A program made the position numbers and the translations under genes. Below the pieces are notes generated by a model. The model ran no database searches and was not told the origin of the DNA. It worked only from the letters and a program-made list of their open reading frames with translations. From Paracoccaceae bacterium (lineage in GTDB: Bacteria; Pseudomonadota; Alphaproteobacteria; Rhodobacterales; Rhodobacteraceae): a DNA stretch of 33,464 nucleotides. Positions 26,180 through 33,464 of the stretch are shown here, in pieces. The DNA is taken from contig JAOADN010000024.1 in assembly GCA_026417295.1 (NCBI GenBank), positions 1 to 33,464 on the forward strand, in the 5' to 3' direction. Numbering within the stretch: position 1 is the stretch's first letter; each line of letters begins with the position of its first letter.

Positions 26180-26387
26180 GCTGGAATGTCCTCCCGATGA
26201 TGTCGTCTGACCGGAATCACTCCTCCGCTCCGGCGCCAGCAAAGTGGCCTGACCACTTGTCCAATTTCAAGCCCCTTTCGTCGCCGCACCGCGGCGGAAC
26301 GGGGAAATCCGCCGCTTGCCAGCGGGATTGCGGGCGATCTATGCTCAAGTGGCCTTACCATTTCCCACCCATGGCCGAGGGATTGCC
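26180..26387. promoter_or_regulatory. Divergent control region with two GntR-type operators
   Basis: This 208-bp region separates the sugar operon (minus) from the isomerase gene (plus). AAGTGGCCTGACCACTT at 26242-26258 is a dyad with perfect 6-bp outer arms. AAGTGGCCTTACCATTT at 26347-26363 is a second copy with one arm mismatch. Centres are 105 bp apart, each near one of the divergent starts. A CGCCGC-ACC-GCGGCG hairpin is at 26282-26296. On the minus strand TTGAAA and TTGGAC just upstream of the first operator are possible -35 elements; no clear -10 is seen. Confidence 0.7.
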
Positions 26388-27203
26388 ATGCGCCTGTCCG
26401 TCACCACCTGGTCCTTCCCGGCCTGCACCCTGGCCGAGGCCTGGGCCATCGCGCGGGCGCTCGGCTTCCCGCATGTCGACATCGGCCCGCTGCACGGCCC
26501 GGCGATCGACGCCGCGCTGGTGCGGCGCGATCCGGCGGCCGCGGCCGGGGCGCTGGCGCCGCTCGGGCTGCGCGTCGCCAACCTCTACTGGCTCTTCGGC
26601 GCGACCCTCGCCGAGAACGCCATGTCCGATCCCGCCGCGCTGGGCCGCAACGTGGCCGAATTCGCCAATGTCCTCGTCTTCGCGCAGGCGGTGGGGGCGA
26701 CCTCGGTCTTCCTGCTGCCGGGCGTCCTCGGCCCCGGCACGACCAGGGCCGAGGCCATCGGCCACTCCGCCGCCGCCTTCCGCGAGCTCGTGCCCATGGC
26801 CGCCGCCGCCGGCATCACCCTGACGGTCGAGCCGCATGTCGCGGGCCTGCTCACCTCGCCCGCCGACACGCTGCGCCTGCTCGAGCTGGCCCCCGGCCTG
26901 AGGCTCGCGCTCGACTACGCGCATTTCGCCTGCATGGGCTGGCCGCAGGCCGCCATCGACCCGCTCGCCCCCCATGCCGGGCATGTCCACCTGCGCCAGG
27001 CCCGCCCCGGCGCCCTTCAGGCCAAGTGGGGCGAGGGCACGCTCGACTTCCCTGCCATGTTCGACACCCTGCGCGCGGCCGGCTATGGCGGCTTCTGCGC
27101 CGTCGAATACGTCCATCAGGACTACATGGGCACGCTCTTCGACGACGTGCTGACCGAGACGGTCAGGATGCGCGACTGCGCGCGCGCCCACGGCATCGCC
27201 TGA
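26388..27203 (+). CDS. TIM-barrel sugar isomerase/epimerase (AP endonuclease 2 family)
   Basis: A 271-residue Xylose isomerase-like TIM-barrel protein. Likely metal residues are Glu in LTVEPHVAG, Asp and His in LALDYAHFA, His in GHVHLRQ and Glu in CAVEYVHQDY. Relatives include tagatose epimerases, IolE/IolI-type and hydroxypyruvate isomerases. ATG 26388 has GAGGG 7 nt upstream. It is divergent from the sugar operon and has its own copy of the putative GntR operator at 26347-26363, so it is probably co-regulated. Exact isomerisation unknown; it may feed a second sugar or a ketose form into the pathway. Confidence 0.85.
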   Translation: MRLSVTTWSFPACTLAEAWAIARALGFPHVDIGPLHGPAIDAALVRRDPAAAAGALAPLGLRVANLYWLFGATLAENAMSDPAALGRNVAEFANVLVFAQAVGATSVFLLPGVLGPGTTRAEAIGHSAAAFRELVPMAAAAGITLTVEPHVAGLLTSPADTLRLLELAPGLRLALDYAHFACMGWPQAAIDPLAPHAGHVHLRQARPGALQAKWGEGTLDFPAMFDTLRAAGYGGFCAVEYVHQDYMGTLFDDVLTETVRMRDCARAHGIA

Positions 27204-27225
27204 CGATCGCCTGACGCCGGCCCCC

Positions 27226-27627
27226 TCAGCCCGGCGGCAGGCCGCGCCCGGCATGGACGTGATAGGCCTTGGTCACGATCTGCCAGCGCCCGGCGGCATC
27301 CGGCCGGTCCTTGACCATGACCAGCCAGTCGGTGAAGTCCGTGCCGAAGCAGGTATCCGTCAGCTTCGCGACGGCGACCGTTCCCGTCACCTCGATCGAC
27401 AGCAGCTCGGCCACATAGGGCGTGCCGGGCGGCGTGGTCTCTTCGCCCTTCACCCAGGCGATGAACTCCTCGAGCGGGAAGAACTCGTAGGTCGCGCCGA
27501 AATGGCCGACCTGCAATGCCCCCGGATGGAAGGCGCGCCTGAGCTTCGCCTCGTCGTTCCAGATCATCCCCTCGAGATAGTCCACCACCACGCGGCGAAC
27601 CGCCTCGTGCTCCTCTGCGCCCTGCAT
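27226..27627 (-). CDS. NTF2-like (lumazine-binding/SnoaL-type) protein
   Basis: A 133-residue small cone-fold protein resembling the Lumazine_bd_2/NTF2-like group: EAVRRVVVDYLEGMIWNDEAKLRRAFHPGA at the start and WQIVTKAYHVHAGR at the end. ATG 27627 follows GGGGAGGG. No signal peptide. It is downstream of iorB on the same strand with a 58-nt gap, and converges on the isomerase gene. The fold occurs in enzymes and ligand-binding proteins; I cannot assign a function. Confidence 0.75.
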   Translation of the reverse strand: MQGAEEHEAVRRVVVDYLEGMIWNDEAKLRRAFHPGALQVGHFGATYEFFPLEEFIAWVKGEETTPPGTPYVAELLSIEVTGTVAVAKLTDTCFGTDFTDWLVMVKDRPDAAGRWQIVTKAYHVHAGRGLPPG

Positions 27628-27685
27628 CCCGTCGCCCTCCCCTTCCGGCAGTTCCAGCGCGCGGCCCGGACCCCGGGCACGGCGG

Positions 27686-29239
27686 TCAGAGGAAGCTTCG
27701 CACCGTCGCCAGGGCCCCGTCCAGCGCCTTGCCCTCCTCGTCCTTCAGGGCCGCCGCGATCAGGCGCCGGCCCCAGTCGGCCGCATCCTCGCGCCCGCGG
27801 ACCATGCGCATCCCCTCGAGCACCCGGTCGAACTTGCCAAGGCCCCTTGCATGGGTGTCCGAATAGCCCTTGACCAGCCGGCGGGCGCGGATCGCCTCGA
27901 CCGCAAGCCCGTAGTCGGGCAGGAAGTCCAGGGCTGCATCAAGCCAGGCCTCGAGATGGGCAACCTCCCCGGCATGGCGCAGCGTCCGCCGCCGCCAGCC
28001 GCGCAGCCCCGCAAGCGCATGAAGCAGCAGGAACCCCGCCACCCCGTCGGACCGCACCCGCCGCCCGCGCCCGAACCAGCGCCCGATCCGGTCCATCCGG
28101 CGCGGCGAGGCGGCGATCCGCGCGCCGAGGCCGGCCGGGAACAGGCCGACGATCTCTTCCGCCCGCGGATGGAAATACTCCGTCACCCGGACCAGCGCGC
28201 CCTCCGCCGCCCCGGTCTCGGCGCGGATGCGGGCAAAGCGCTGGCCCCGCGTCTTGCGGTCGGCGACGCCGATCACGTCGTCATAGGCCATGGCATTGGC
28301 GATGTGGCGGGCCGCCTCGCGGGTCAGGAGCCAGCCCTGCGCGGGATCGTCGCGCGCCAGCACGGAATCGAGCCGCCCCAGATAGTCCGCGCCATAGGCC
28401 GGGTCCTGGAAATCGACAACCTTGCGCAGCCCGTGCGCCGCCATCCCGGCCACCGGCGCGGGCAGGGCGGCCGCGCGCGCCGCCAGCCTGTCCCACTCGG
28501 CCACCAGCCGCGCCGGGCCACGCACCGCCCGCAGCCGGCCGGCCCCCGCCCCTGCCCCTGCCGCCGCGGATCCGCCGGCCTCTGCCGCGGCCCCGGCGAG
28601 CGCCGCCTCGAAGCCCGCGGCGAAGGCGCGCAGGCTGGCCTCCGCCCCCCGGCCGCCCGAGCCGCGGATCGCCGCCTCGAAGGCCGCGCGCGGAAAGGGC
28701 AGCACCCCCGCCGCCGCCAGCCCGCCGAAGAGCGCGGCCGAGATCACCGAGCCTTCCGCCACGGCCGCGGCATCGAAATCCGCCGCGATGACCGCCCGTG
28801 CGGCCACCCGTGCGGCCGCCGCCACCTCCTCGGCCGGGGCGATGCCGTCGCCGGGCTGCGCCTTCTCGCTCACCGCATGGATGCGGTGGGTCGAGGCGAT
28901 CAGCACCGTCCGGTCGGGCGTCACGAAGCCGCGGATGATGGCGCGGCCCGCCTCCATCCACTCCGCCGCGATCAGGATGTCCACGTCGCCCGCCGCCGGC
29001 ATCAGCGCGAAGACCGGCGTCCGCTCGCCGGCCGGGGCCATCTCGATGTAGTACATCGTGGCGCCGGTGCGCTGGCTGACGCCGGCGACGCTGGTCGCCT
29101 GGCAGGCATGGCCGTTCGCCCGCGCCAGATCCTCGATCCAGCCGGTCAGCACGCCGCCGCCCTGGCCGCCCACCGCCATGATGGCCAGCTTGATGACTCC
29201 GGCCGTGCCCGCGGCCGGGACGGGACCCTGCCGCGTCAT
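27686..29239 (-). CDS. iorB: Indolepyruvate oxidoreductase subunit beta family protein
   Basis: A 517-residue subunit. Residues 10-210 are the 2-oxoacid:acceptor oxidoreductase gamma domain with AVGGQGGGVLTGW and ATSVAGVSQRTGATMYYIE. The remainder is the long C-terminal domain found in proteobacterial IorB, with AYDDVIGVADRKTRGQRF. An Ala/Gly-rich linker (GAAAEAGGSAAAGAGAGAG) joins them. With IorA it oxidatively decarboxylates arylpyruvates (indole-, phenyl-, hydroxyphenylpyruvate) to acyl-CoA. ATG 29239 overlaps the iorA stop (ATGA). The enzyme is likely cytoplasmic and oxygen-sensitive. Confidence 0.9.
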   Translation of the reverse strand: MTRQGPVPAAGTAGVIKLAIMAVGGQGGGVLTGWIEDLARANGHACQATSVAGVSQRTGATMYYIEMAPAGERTPVFALMPAAGDVDILIAAEWMEAGRAIIRGFVTPDRTVLIASTHRIHAVSEKAQPGDGIAPAEEVAAAARVAARAVIAADFDAAAVAEGSVISAALFGGLAAAGVLPFPRAAFEAAIRGSGGRGAEASLRAFAAGFEAALAGAAAEAGGSAAAGAGAGAGRLRAVRGPARLVAEWDRLAARAAALPAPVAGMAAHGLRKVVDFQDPAYGADYLGRLDSVLARDDPAQGWLLTREAARHIANAMAYDDVIGVADRKTRGQRFARIRAETGAAEGALVRVTEYFHPRAEEIVGLFPAGLGARIAASPRRMDRIGRWFGRGRRVRSDGVAGFLLLHALAGLRGWRRRTLRHAGEVAHLEAWLDAALDFLPDYGLAVEAIRARRLVKGYSDTHARGLGKFDRVLEGMRMVRGREDAADWGRRLIAAALKDEEGKALDGALATVRSFL

Positions 29240-31377
29240 CCCGCGAAGTCCAGCCGCCGTGCGGCGCGCCGGGCCGTCAGCCAGCCCCGCAGCCTTGCCG
29301 CGACTCGGGCCCGCCAGGCCTCGAACCGGCCCGGATTGTGAACCACCCGCGCCTCGTAGAAGGAGGGGCACAGGACGGCCGCCTCGGCGACCTCGCCGCA
29401 GTTGCCGCAGCCCACGCAGGACGTGTCGATATGGGCCACCGGATCGTCGCGAAGGGGATCGTCCAGCCGCTTCAGCCCCAGCGACGGGCAGCCCGACAGG
29501 CGGATGCAGGCGTGATCGCCCGTGCAGATGTCCTCGTCCACGCCGAAGCGGGGGGCCTCGACCCGCCGCCCCTCGCGGATCGCCTGCTGGCGCAGCGGCC
29601 GTTCCCGGCGCTGCCGGTTCAGCATGCATTCGGACGAGGCGATGACGACCTTCGGACCTTCCGCCTGCGTCGTCAGCGCCTCGCGCAGCACGTCGCGCAT
29701 CCGGCCCACGTCGTAGGTCCGGTCGACCTGCCGGATCCAGCCGACCCCGACCCCCTTCAGCGCCTCGGCGATCGGGTGCCCGGTCGCCTTGGTCGGATTC
29801 TTCGCGCGCGAGGACATCAGGTCCTGCCCGCCCGTCGCCGCCGAATAGTAGTTGTCGACGATCAGCGCCACGCCGTCGGACCGGTTGAAGACCATGTTGG
29901 TGAAGCTCGACGACAGGCCGTTGTGCCAGAAGCCGCCGTCGCCGATGATGCTGACCGGCCGCCGCTCGCCGCCGCCGTCGAAGGCGCCGTTGGCCGCCGG
30001 GCCCAGACCGTAGCCCATCGTCGCGCCGCCGATCTCGAAGGGCGGCAGCGCCCCGAAGAGGTGGCAGCCGATGTCGGCGCTGATCTGGTGCTTGCCAAGC
30101 TCCTTCTCGACCAGCTTCATCGCCGCGAAGATCGGCCGCTCCGGGCAGCCGGTGCAGAAGCCGGGCGGGCGGATCGGCACCGTCCTGGTCAGGTCGGGAA
30201 CGGGCGGGCGGTCGAGGTTCGGGGCGCGGACCTGCGCCGGCAGCAGTTCCGGTGCCGCGGCCTTCAGGAAGGCGGTCAGGCCGTCCAGCATCACCTGCCC
30301 CGTATATTCCCCGGCCATGGGCAGCACGTCCTTGCCGTGCAGCCGAACCGTCGCGCCGGCGCGGTAGAGGAAGGCGCCGAGCTGCGTCTCGATGAAGTCG
30401 GGCTGGCCTTCCTCGACCACCAGGACGGCCTCCTTGCCTGCGGCCCAGTCGAGGAATTCGGAAGCCACCAGCGGCCAGGTGACGTTCAAGACCAGAAGCG
30501 GCACCTGCGTGTCGCCGTAGAGGTCGGCAAGGCCCAGCCGCTGGAGCGCCCGGACGACGCCGTTGTACATGCCTCCCTGAAGGACGATCCCCACCTTCGA
30601 CTGCGCCGGACCGAAGGTCTCGTTCAGGCCCCGCTCGACGACGAAGCGCTCGGCCGCCGGGCGGCGGTTCTTCACCTTGTCGATCTCGTGGGCATAGGAC
30701 ATGGGCGGCAGCACGACCCGCGCGAAATCGGAACGCGGGGCGGAAAGTGCCTTCTCGACAGACAGTTGCGGCCTCACGTTGTCGCGGCAGATGAAGCTGC
30801 CGGTGACATGGCAGGCACGGATCCTGACCATCAGCATCACCGGCGTGTTCGACGCCTCCGACAGGGCGAACCCGTCGCCCACGGCCTTGACGATCGAGGG
30901 CAGGTCGGGCCGCGGATCGAGCAGCCAGAACTGCGACTTCATGGCGAAGGCATGGGTGCGTTCCTGCATGATGGAACTGCCCTCGCCGTAATCCTCGCCG
31001 ACGATGACCAGCGCCCCGCCGGTCACCCCCGACGAGGACAGGTTGGCCAGCGCGTCCGAGGCGACGTTCACGCCGACCGGCCCCTTGAAGGTGCAGGCGC
31101 CGCGGATCGGATAATGGACCGATGCCGCCAGCATGGCAGCCGCCGCGGCCTCGTTGGCGTTGGCCTCGAAGCGCACGCCCAGCTCGGCCAGCAGGTCCTG
31201 GGCATCGGCCAGCACGTCCATCAGGTGGCTGATCGGCGCCCCCTGGTAGCCGCCGACATAGCCCACGCCGTTCTCGAGAAGCGCCTTGGTGATGGCGAGG
31301 ATCCCCTCGCCGGTGAAGATCTCGCCCGCGCCCTTGCGCAGGTGCTCGACCTCGGCCCTGAAGGAACGTTCAGCCAT
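29236..31377 (-). CDS. iorA: Indolepyruvate ferredoxin oxidoreductase subunit alpha
   Basis: A 713-residue TPP and iron-sulfur subunit. The N-terminal pyrimidine-binding domain opens with FTGEGILAITKALLENGVGYVGGYQGAPISHLMD. The TPP site has FCTGCPERP and GDGGFWHNGL...VDNYYSAATGGQ. The C-terminal ferredoxin domain has CTGDHACIRLSGCPSL and CVGCGNCGEVAEAAVLCP; the first motif lacks the second Cys of the standard CxxCxxC, a pattern I recall as common in proteobacterial IorA. ATG 31377 follows GGAGGG by 8 nt. It acts in aromatic amino acid breakdown with IorB, next to a MarR regulator that probably controls it. Confidence 0.93.
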   Translation of the reverse strand: MAERSFRAEVEHLRKGAGEIFTGEGILAITKALLENGVGYVGGYQGAPISHLMDVLADAQDLLAELGVRFEANANEAAAAAMLAASVHYPIRGACTFKGPVGVNVASDALANLSSSGVTGGALVIVGEDYGEGSSIMQERTHAFAMKSQFWLLDPRPDLPSIVKAVGDGFALSEASNTPVMLMVRIRACHVTGSFICRDNVRPQLSVEKALSAPRSDFARVVLPPMSYAHEIDKVKNRRPAAERFVVERGLNETFGPAQSKVGIVLQGGMYNGVVRALQRLGLADLYGDTQVPLLVLNVTWPLVASEFLDWAAGKEAVLVVEEGQPDFIETQLGAFLYRAGATVRLHGKDVLPMAGEYTGQVMLDGLTAFLKAAAPELLPAQVRAPNLDRPPVPDLTRTVPIRPPGFCTGCPERPIFAAMKLVEKELGKHQISADIGCHLFGALPPFEIGGATMGYGLGPAANGAFDGGGERRPVSIIGDGGFWHNGLSSSFTNMVFNRSDGVALIVDNYYSAATGGQDLMSSRAKNPTKATGHPIAEALKGVGVGWIRQVDRTYDVGRMRDVLREALTTQAEGPKVVIASSECMLNRQRRERPLRQQAIREGRRVEAPRFGVDEDICTGDHACIRLSGCPSLGLKRLDDPLRDDPVAHIDTSCVGCGNCGEVAEAAVLCPSFYEARVVHNPGRFEAWRARVAARLRGWLTARRAARRLDFAG

Positions 31378-31410
31378 GTCGATCGGCCCTCCGGCAGCGG
31401 CCCCGCTGGG

Positions 31411-31881
31411 TCATATCTCGTGCTTGCGGATGTTGCGCAGGATCTTCTGGAGCGTCGCCACGAAGGCCTGCCGCTCCTCCTCGCCGATGCCCCGGAACAT
31501 CCGCGCATAGTTCTCGGCCATGTGGGGCCAGAGCGCATCGAAGGCCGCCCGCCCCGCCGCGGTCGCGTATACCCGCACCGCCCGCGCGTCGCCCTCGTGG
31601 CTCTCGCGCCGGATCAGGCCCTCGGCGGCCAGCTGGTCGAGCGCCCGGCTCAGCGTCGACTGCTCGGTCACCGCAAAGACCGCAAGCTCGCCGATCGTCG
31701 GCCCCTCGATCACCGACAGCACCGCCAGCGCCCGCATCTTCGGCGTCGTCAGGCCCAGCGCCGCCAGCTCCTCGCGCAGGCTGGCATTGTAGCGCCCCAT
31801 GATGCGGTTCATCAGGTAGGGGGCGAAGTTGTGCAGCCCGATCTCCCCCAGGCGCGGCACGACGGGACGCGGATCGTTCAT
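31411..31881 (-). CDS. MarR-family transcriptional regulator
   Basis: A 156-residue winged-helix regulator. Helix-turn-helix residues lie in PTIGELAVFAVTEQSTLSRALDQLAAEGLI and the wing in GDARAVRVYATAAG. The N-terminus LGEIGLHNFAPYLMNRIMGRYN is the dimer helix. ATG 31881 overlaps the stop of the FAD oxidoreductase (ATGA), and iorA follows 33 nt after its stop, so the four genes probably form one unit. MarR proteins often respond to aromatic acids, which suits iorAB. No clear operator is visible inside the window. Confidence 0.88.
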   Translation of the reverse strand: MNDPRPVVPRLGEIGLHNFAPYLMNRIMGRYNASLREELAALGLTTPKMRALAVLSVIEGPTIGELAVFAVTEQSTLSRALDQLAAEGLIRRESHEGDARAVRVYATAAGRAAFDALWPHMAENYARMFRGIGEEERQAFVATLQKILRNIRKHEI

Positions 31882-33464
31882 GCGCCCAGCGCCCTTGCCG
31901 CAAGCAGGCCCGACCCGCCGCCGAGGCCGGGGCCGGGATGGGTGGAGGCGCCGATATGGATCAGGCCGCGGATGCCGCGCCGCGGATCGGTCTCGGCCGG
32001 AGAGCGCCACAGGAAGAACTGGTCGATCGAACAGGCCCCGCCATAGGGATCGCCGCCGACGAGATTGACGTTCAGCGCCTCGAGGTCGGCCGGCGAACAG
32101 GCGCGCCGCTTCAGCACGATCCGGTCGAAGCCGCGGATGTGGCGCGCGAGGATCCGCTCGATCCGGTCGGCAAAGGCCTCGCGCAGCTCCTCCGTCCAGG
32201 CGGTGCCGGCCGTGGCGATCTCGCCGGCGGCGTCGCCCTTGACCTGACGCGGGGCGTCGGGGATCTGGATCCACAGGATGGCCTTGCCCGGCGGGCAGCG
32301 CGAGGGGTCGAGCCGGTGGGGCTGGCCGACGCAGATCGTGGGCTCGGCCGGCAGCAGGCCGCGCTCGGCCTCGTTGGCAGAGCGCGAGACGCTGTCGATC
32401 CCGTCCGCGAGGTGGATCAGCGCCACGTCGTCGAGGCCGGGCGTCAGCCATTCGGGGTGCCGGTCAAGCGCGTAATGCAGCTGGAAGTCGCCGCGCCCGT
32501 GGCGGAAACGCGCCGCGGCGGCGCGACGGTCGCCGGGCAGGTCGACCCCGGCGAGAAGCCGGCCGTAAAGCTGCCCCGGCGTGACCGAGGCCAGGACCGA
32601 GCGCGTCGCGATCGTCTCGCCGCCCGTGCCGCCGCCGCCCGTGCCGCCGCCGCCCGTGCCGCCGCCGCCCGCCAGCCGGACGCCGGCCACGCGGCCGCGC
32701 TCGACGAGGATGCGCTCGACATCGGCGCCGGTGCGCACCTCTCCGCCCCGCTCGCGGATCAGCGCGACGAAGGCCTCGACGATGCGCCCGGCCCCGCCCT
32801 TCGCGACCGGCGCCCCGGCAGCCTCCAGCGCGAAGGCGACGACCCGGCCCATCTGGGCGGAGTAGGCGCTTTCGGGGGTGAGTCCGCAATGCAGGACCCA
32901 GGGCGCCCAGAGCGCCTGCACCAGCGGGCTCCGGTAGGTCGTCTCCAGCCAGCCGCGGGCGGGGGCCAGCGCCTGGCCGAACCAGTCGGCAAGGCCGCGC
33001 AGGCCGCGCCGCCGGGCCTGGCCGGCAAGAAGCCGCAGGGTCGGCCAGGACCACAGCGCCCCGCCGAGCAGCGCGAACAGGAAGGGGGCGTCGCGCTCCA
33101 GCGCGGCCATCTCGGCCGCATGCGCGTCGCCGTCGCCGGGCGACAGGGCGTTCATGGCGGCGACATTGGCCGCGCGGTCGGTCGTCAGCACCAGCGCGCT
33201 ACCGTCCGGCCGCAGCACGGCGGTGGGCTGGCGCGTGTGGCAGTAGTCGAAGCCGTGCCGGGCGAGATGCGGCCCCAGCGCCGCGCCGGCGGGCCCGGTC
33301 ATGAAAAGCACGAATGTCGCCGCCATCACGTCGTGGCGGAAACCCGGCAGGGTGACCTCCTCGGTCCGCAGGCAGCCGCCCGGCCGGTCGCTGCGATCCA
33401 GGACAAGCACACGGTCGCCCCTGAGCGCCAGCATGGCGGCGGCGACGAGGCCGTTGATGCCCGC
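31878..33464 (-). CDS. Phytoene desaturase-like FAD-dependent oxidoreductase (5' end missing)
   Basis: A partial protein; 528 residues are visible and the N-terminus runs off the window. The first visible residues, AGINGLVAAAMLALRG, are the FAD Rossmann motif, and DRSDRPGGCLRTEEV follows, so only a few residues are missing. C-terminal HIGASTHPGPGLGGGSGLLAA is the second FAD-binding segment of the phytoene-dehydrogenase/PYROXD2-like group. Near the middle three copies of GGGGT form a glycine linker encoded by a 15-bp tandem repeat. It shares a 4-nt overlap with the MarR gene. Substrate unknown; carotenoid genes are not seen nearby, so a carotenoid role is not supported. Confidence 0.87.
   Translation of the reverse strand, partial: AGINGLVAAAMLALRGDRVLVLDRSDRPGGCLRTEEVTLPGFRHDVMAATFVLFMTGPAGAALGPHLARHGFDYCHTRQPTAVLRPDGSALVLTTDRAANVAAMNALSPGDGDAHAAEMAALERDAPFLFALLGGALWSWPTLRLLAGQARRRGLRGLADWFGQALAPARGWLETTYRSPLVQALWAPWVLHCGLTPESAYSAQMGRVVAFALEAAGAPVAKGGAGRIVEAFVALIRERGGEVRTGADVERILVERGRVAGVRLAGGGGTGGGGTGGGGTGGETIATRSVLASVTPGQLYGRLLAGVDLPGDRRAAAARFRHGRGDFQLHYALDRHPEWLTPGLDDVALIHLADGIDSVSRSANEAERGLLPAEPTICVGQPHRLDPSRCPPGKAILWIQIPDAPRQVKGDAAGEIATAGTAWTEELREAFADRIERILARHIRGFDRIVLKRRACSPADLEALNVNLVGGDPYGGACSIDQFFLWRSPAETDPRRGIRGLIHIGASTHPGPGLGGGSGLLAARALGA
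32621..32670. repeat. 15-bp tandem repeat inside the FAD oxidoreductase gene
   Basis: The unit CGCCCGTGCCGCCGC occurs three times in perfect copies (32621-32635, 32636-32650, 32651-32665) plus 5 nt of a fourth. In frame on the minus strand it encodes (GGGGT)3. Unit length is a multiple of three, so slippage would change linker length without a frameshift. Confidence 0.9.

Noticed and set aside
29338-32046. A plus-strand open frame of 902 codons opposite iorA and the MarR gene
   Set aside because: Composition is typical of an antisense shadow, and iorA on the other strand has clear motifs throughout.
32621-32670. GC-rich tandem repeat as a CRISPR or origin iteron
   Set aside because: Units are contiguous, in frame within a gene, and lack spacers or replication genes nearby.

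Overview
The window looks like chromosome (or a large replicon) of a GC-rich alphaproteobacterium of the Rhodobacter/Paracoccus type. The reasons are a cytochrome c2 with the Rhodobacter-like TGPNLYGVVGR segment, a cysteine-free Fur-family Mur regulator divergent from sitABCD, a two-subunit indolepyruvate oxidoreductase, very strong G/C third-position bias, and a CCGGGGGC-AGC-GCCCCCGG intergenic hairpin. Genes are packed tightly, and most operon junctions overlap by 1-8 nt (ATGA, GTGA or TGATG). I see no rRNA, tRNA, CRISPR array, insertion sequence or phage gene, and no gene-free stretch above about 210 bp.

Layout. (1) 22-486 (+): periplasmic cytochrome c2. (2) 538-1842 (-): waaA/kdtA, with a probable TTG start. 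(3) 1899-1968: three perfect palindromes fused end to end. (4) 1976-7875 (-): a five-gene nucleobase/nucleoside uptake and salvage operon. It holds a Tat-exported BMP-family binding protein, a double ABC ATPase, two permeases and a CodA-family deaminase. The deaminase carries Cys where E. coli CodA has Asp314, which points to 5-methylcytosine rather than cytosine. (5) 8022-12065: mur (-) divergent from sitABCD (+), a manganese/iron importer with a Mur-box-like dyad between them. (6) 12050-27203: a sugar catabolic region, probably for a 6-deoxyhexose such as L-fucose or L-rhamnose. (7) 27226-33464 (-): an NTF2-like protein, iorB, iorA, a MarR regulator and a FAD oxidoreductase cut by the window end.

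The sugar region is the centrepiece. One long minus-strand operon (26179 down to 14164) encodes a RhaS-type binding protein, ATPase, two permeases, a FadR-type GntR regulator, a Gfo/Idh/MocA oxidoreductase, an acetoacetate-decarboxylase homologue, an L-rhamnose/L-fucose mutarotase, an SDR, a D-2-hydroxyacid dehydrogenase, a fumarylacetoacetate-hydrolase-family enzyme, a mandelate-racemase-type dehydratase and a second SDR. A lactonase and an aldose dehydrogenase of the aldo/keto reductase family diverge at 12908-13016, and a TIM-barrel isomerase diverges at 26180-26387. Mutarotase, dehydrogenase, lactonase, dehydratase, SDR and FAH hydrolase form a complete non-phosphorylating 6-deoxyhexose route to pyruvate and lactate. 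The decarboxylase homologue, the Gfo/Idh/MocA protein, the hydroxyacid dehydrogenase and one SDR are surplus to it and could form an undescribed side branch.

Regulation is partly visible. Two copies of a 17-bp GntR/FadR-type operator lie in the promoter region at 26180-26387. A separate 9+9 bp inverted repeat sits exactly between back-to-back -35 elements at 12959-12984. A strong hairpin separates the sugar-binding-protein gene from its ATPase gene. Three AT-rich, rare-codon patches interrupt otherwise GC-rich genes.
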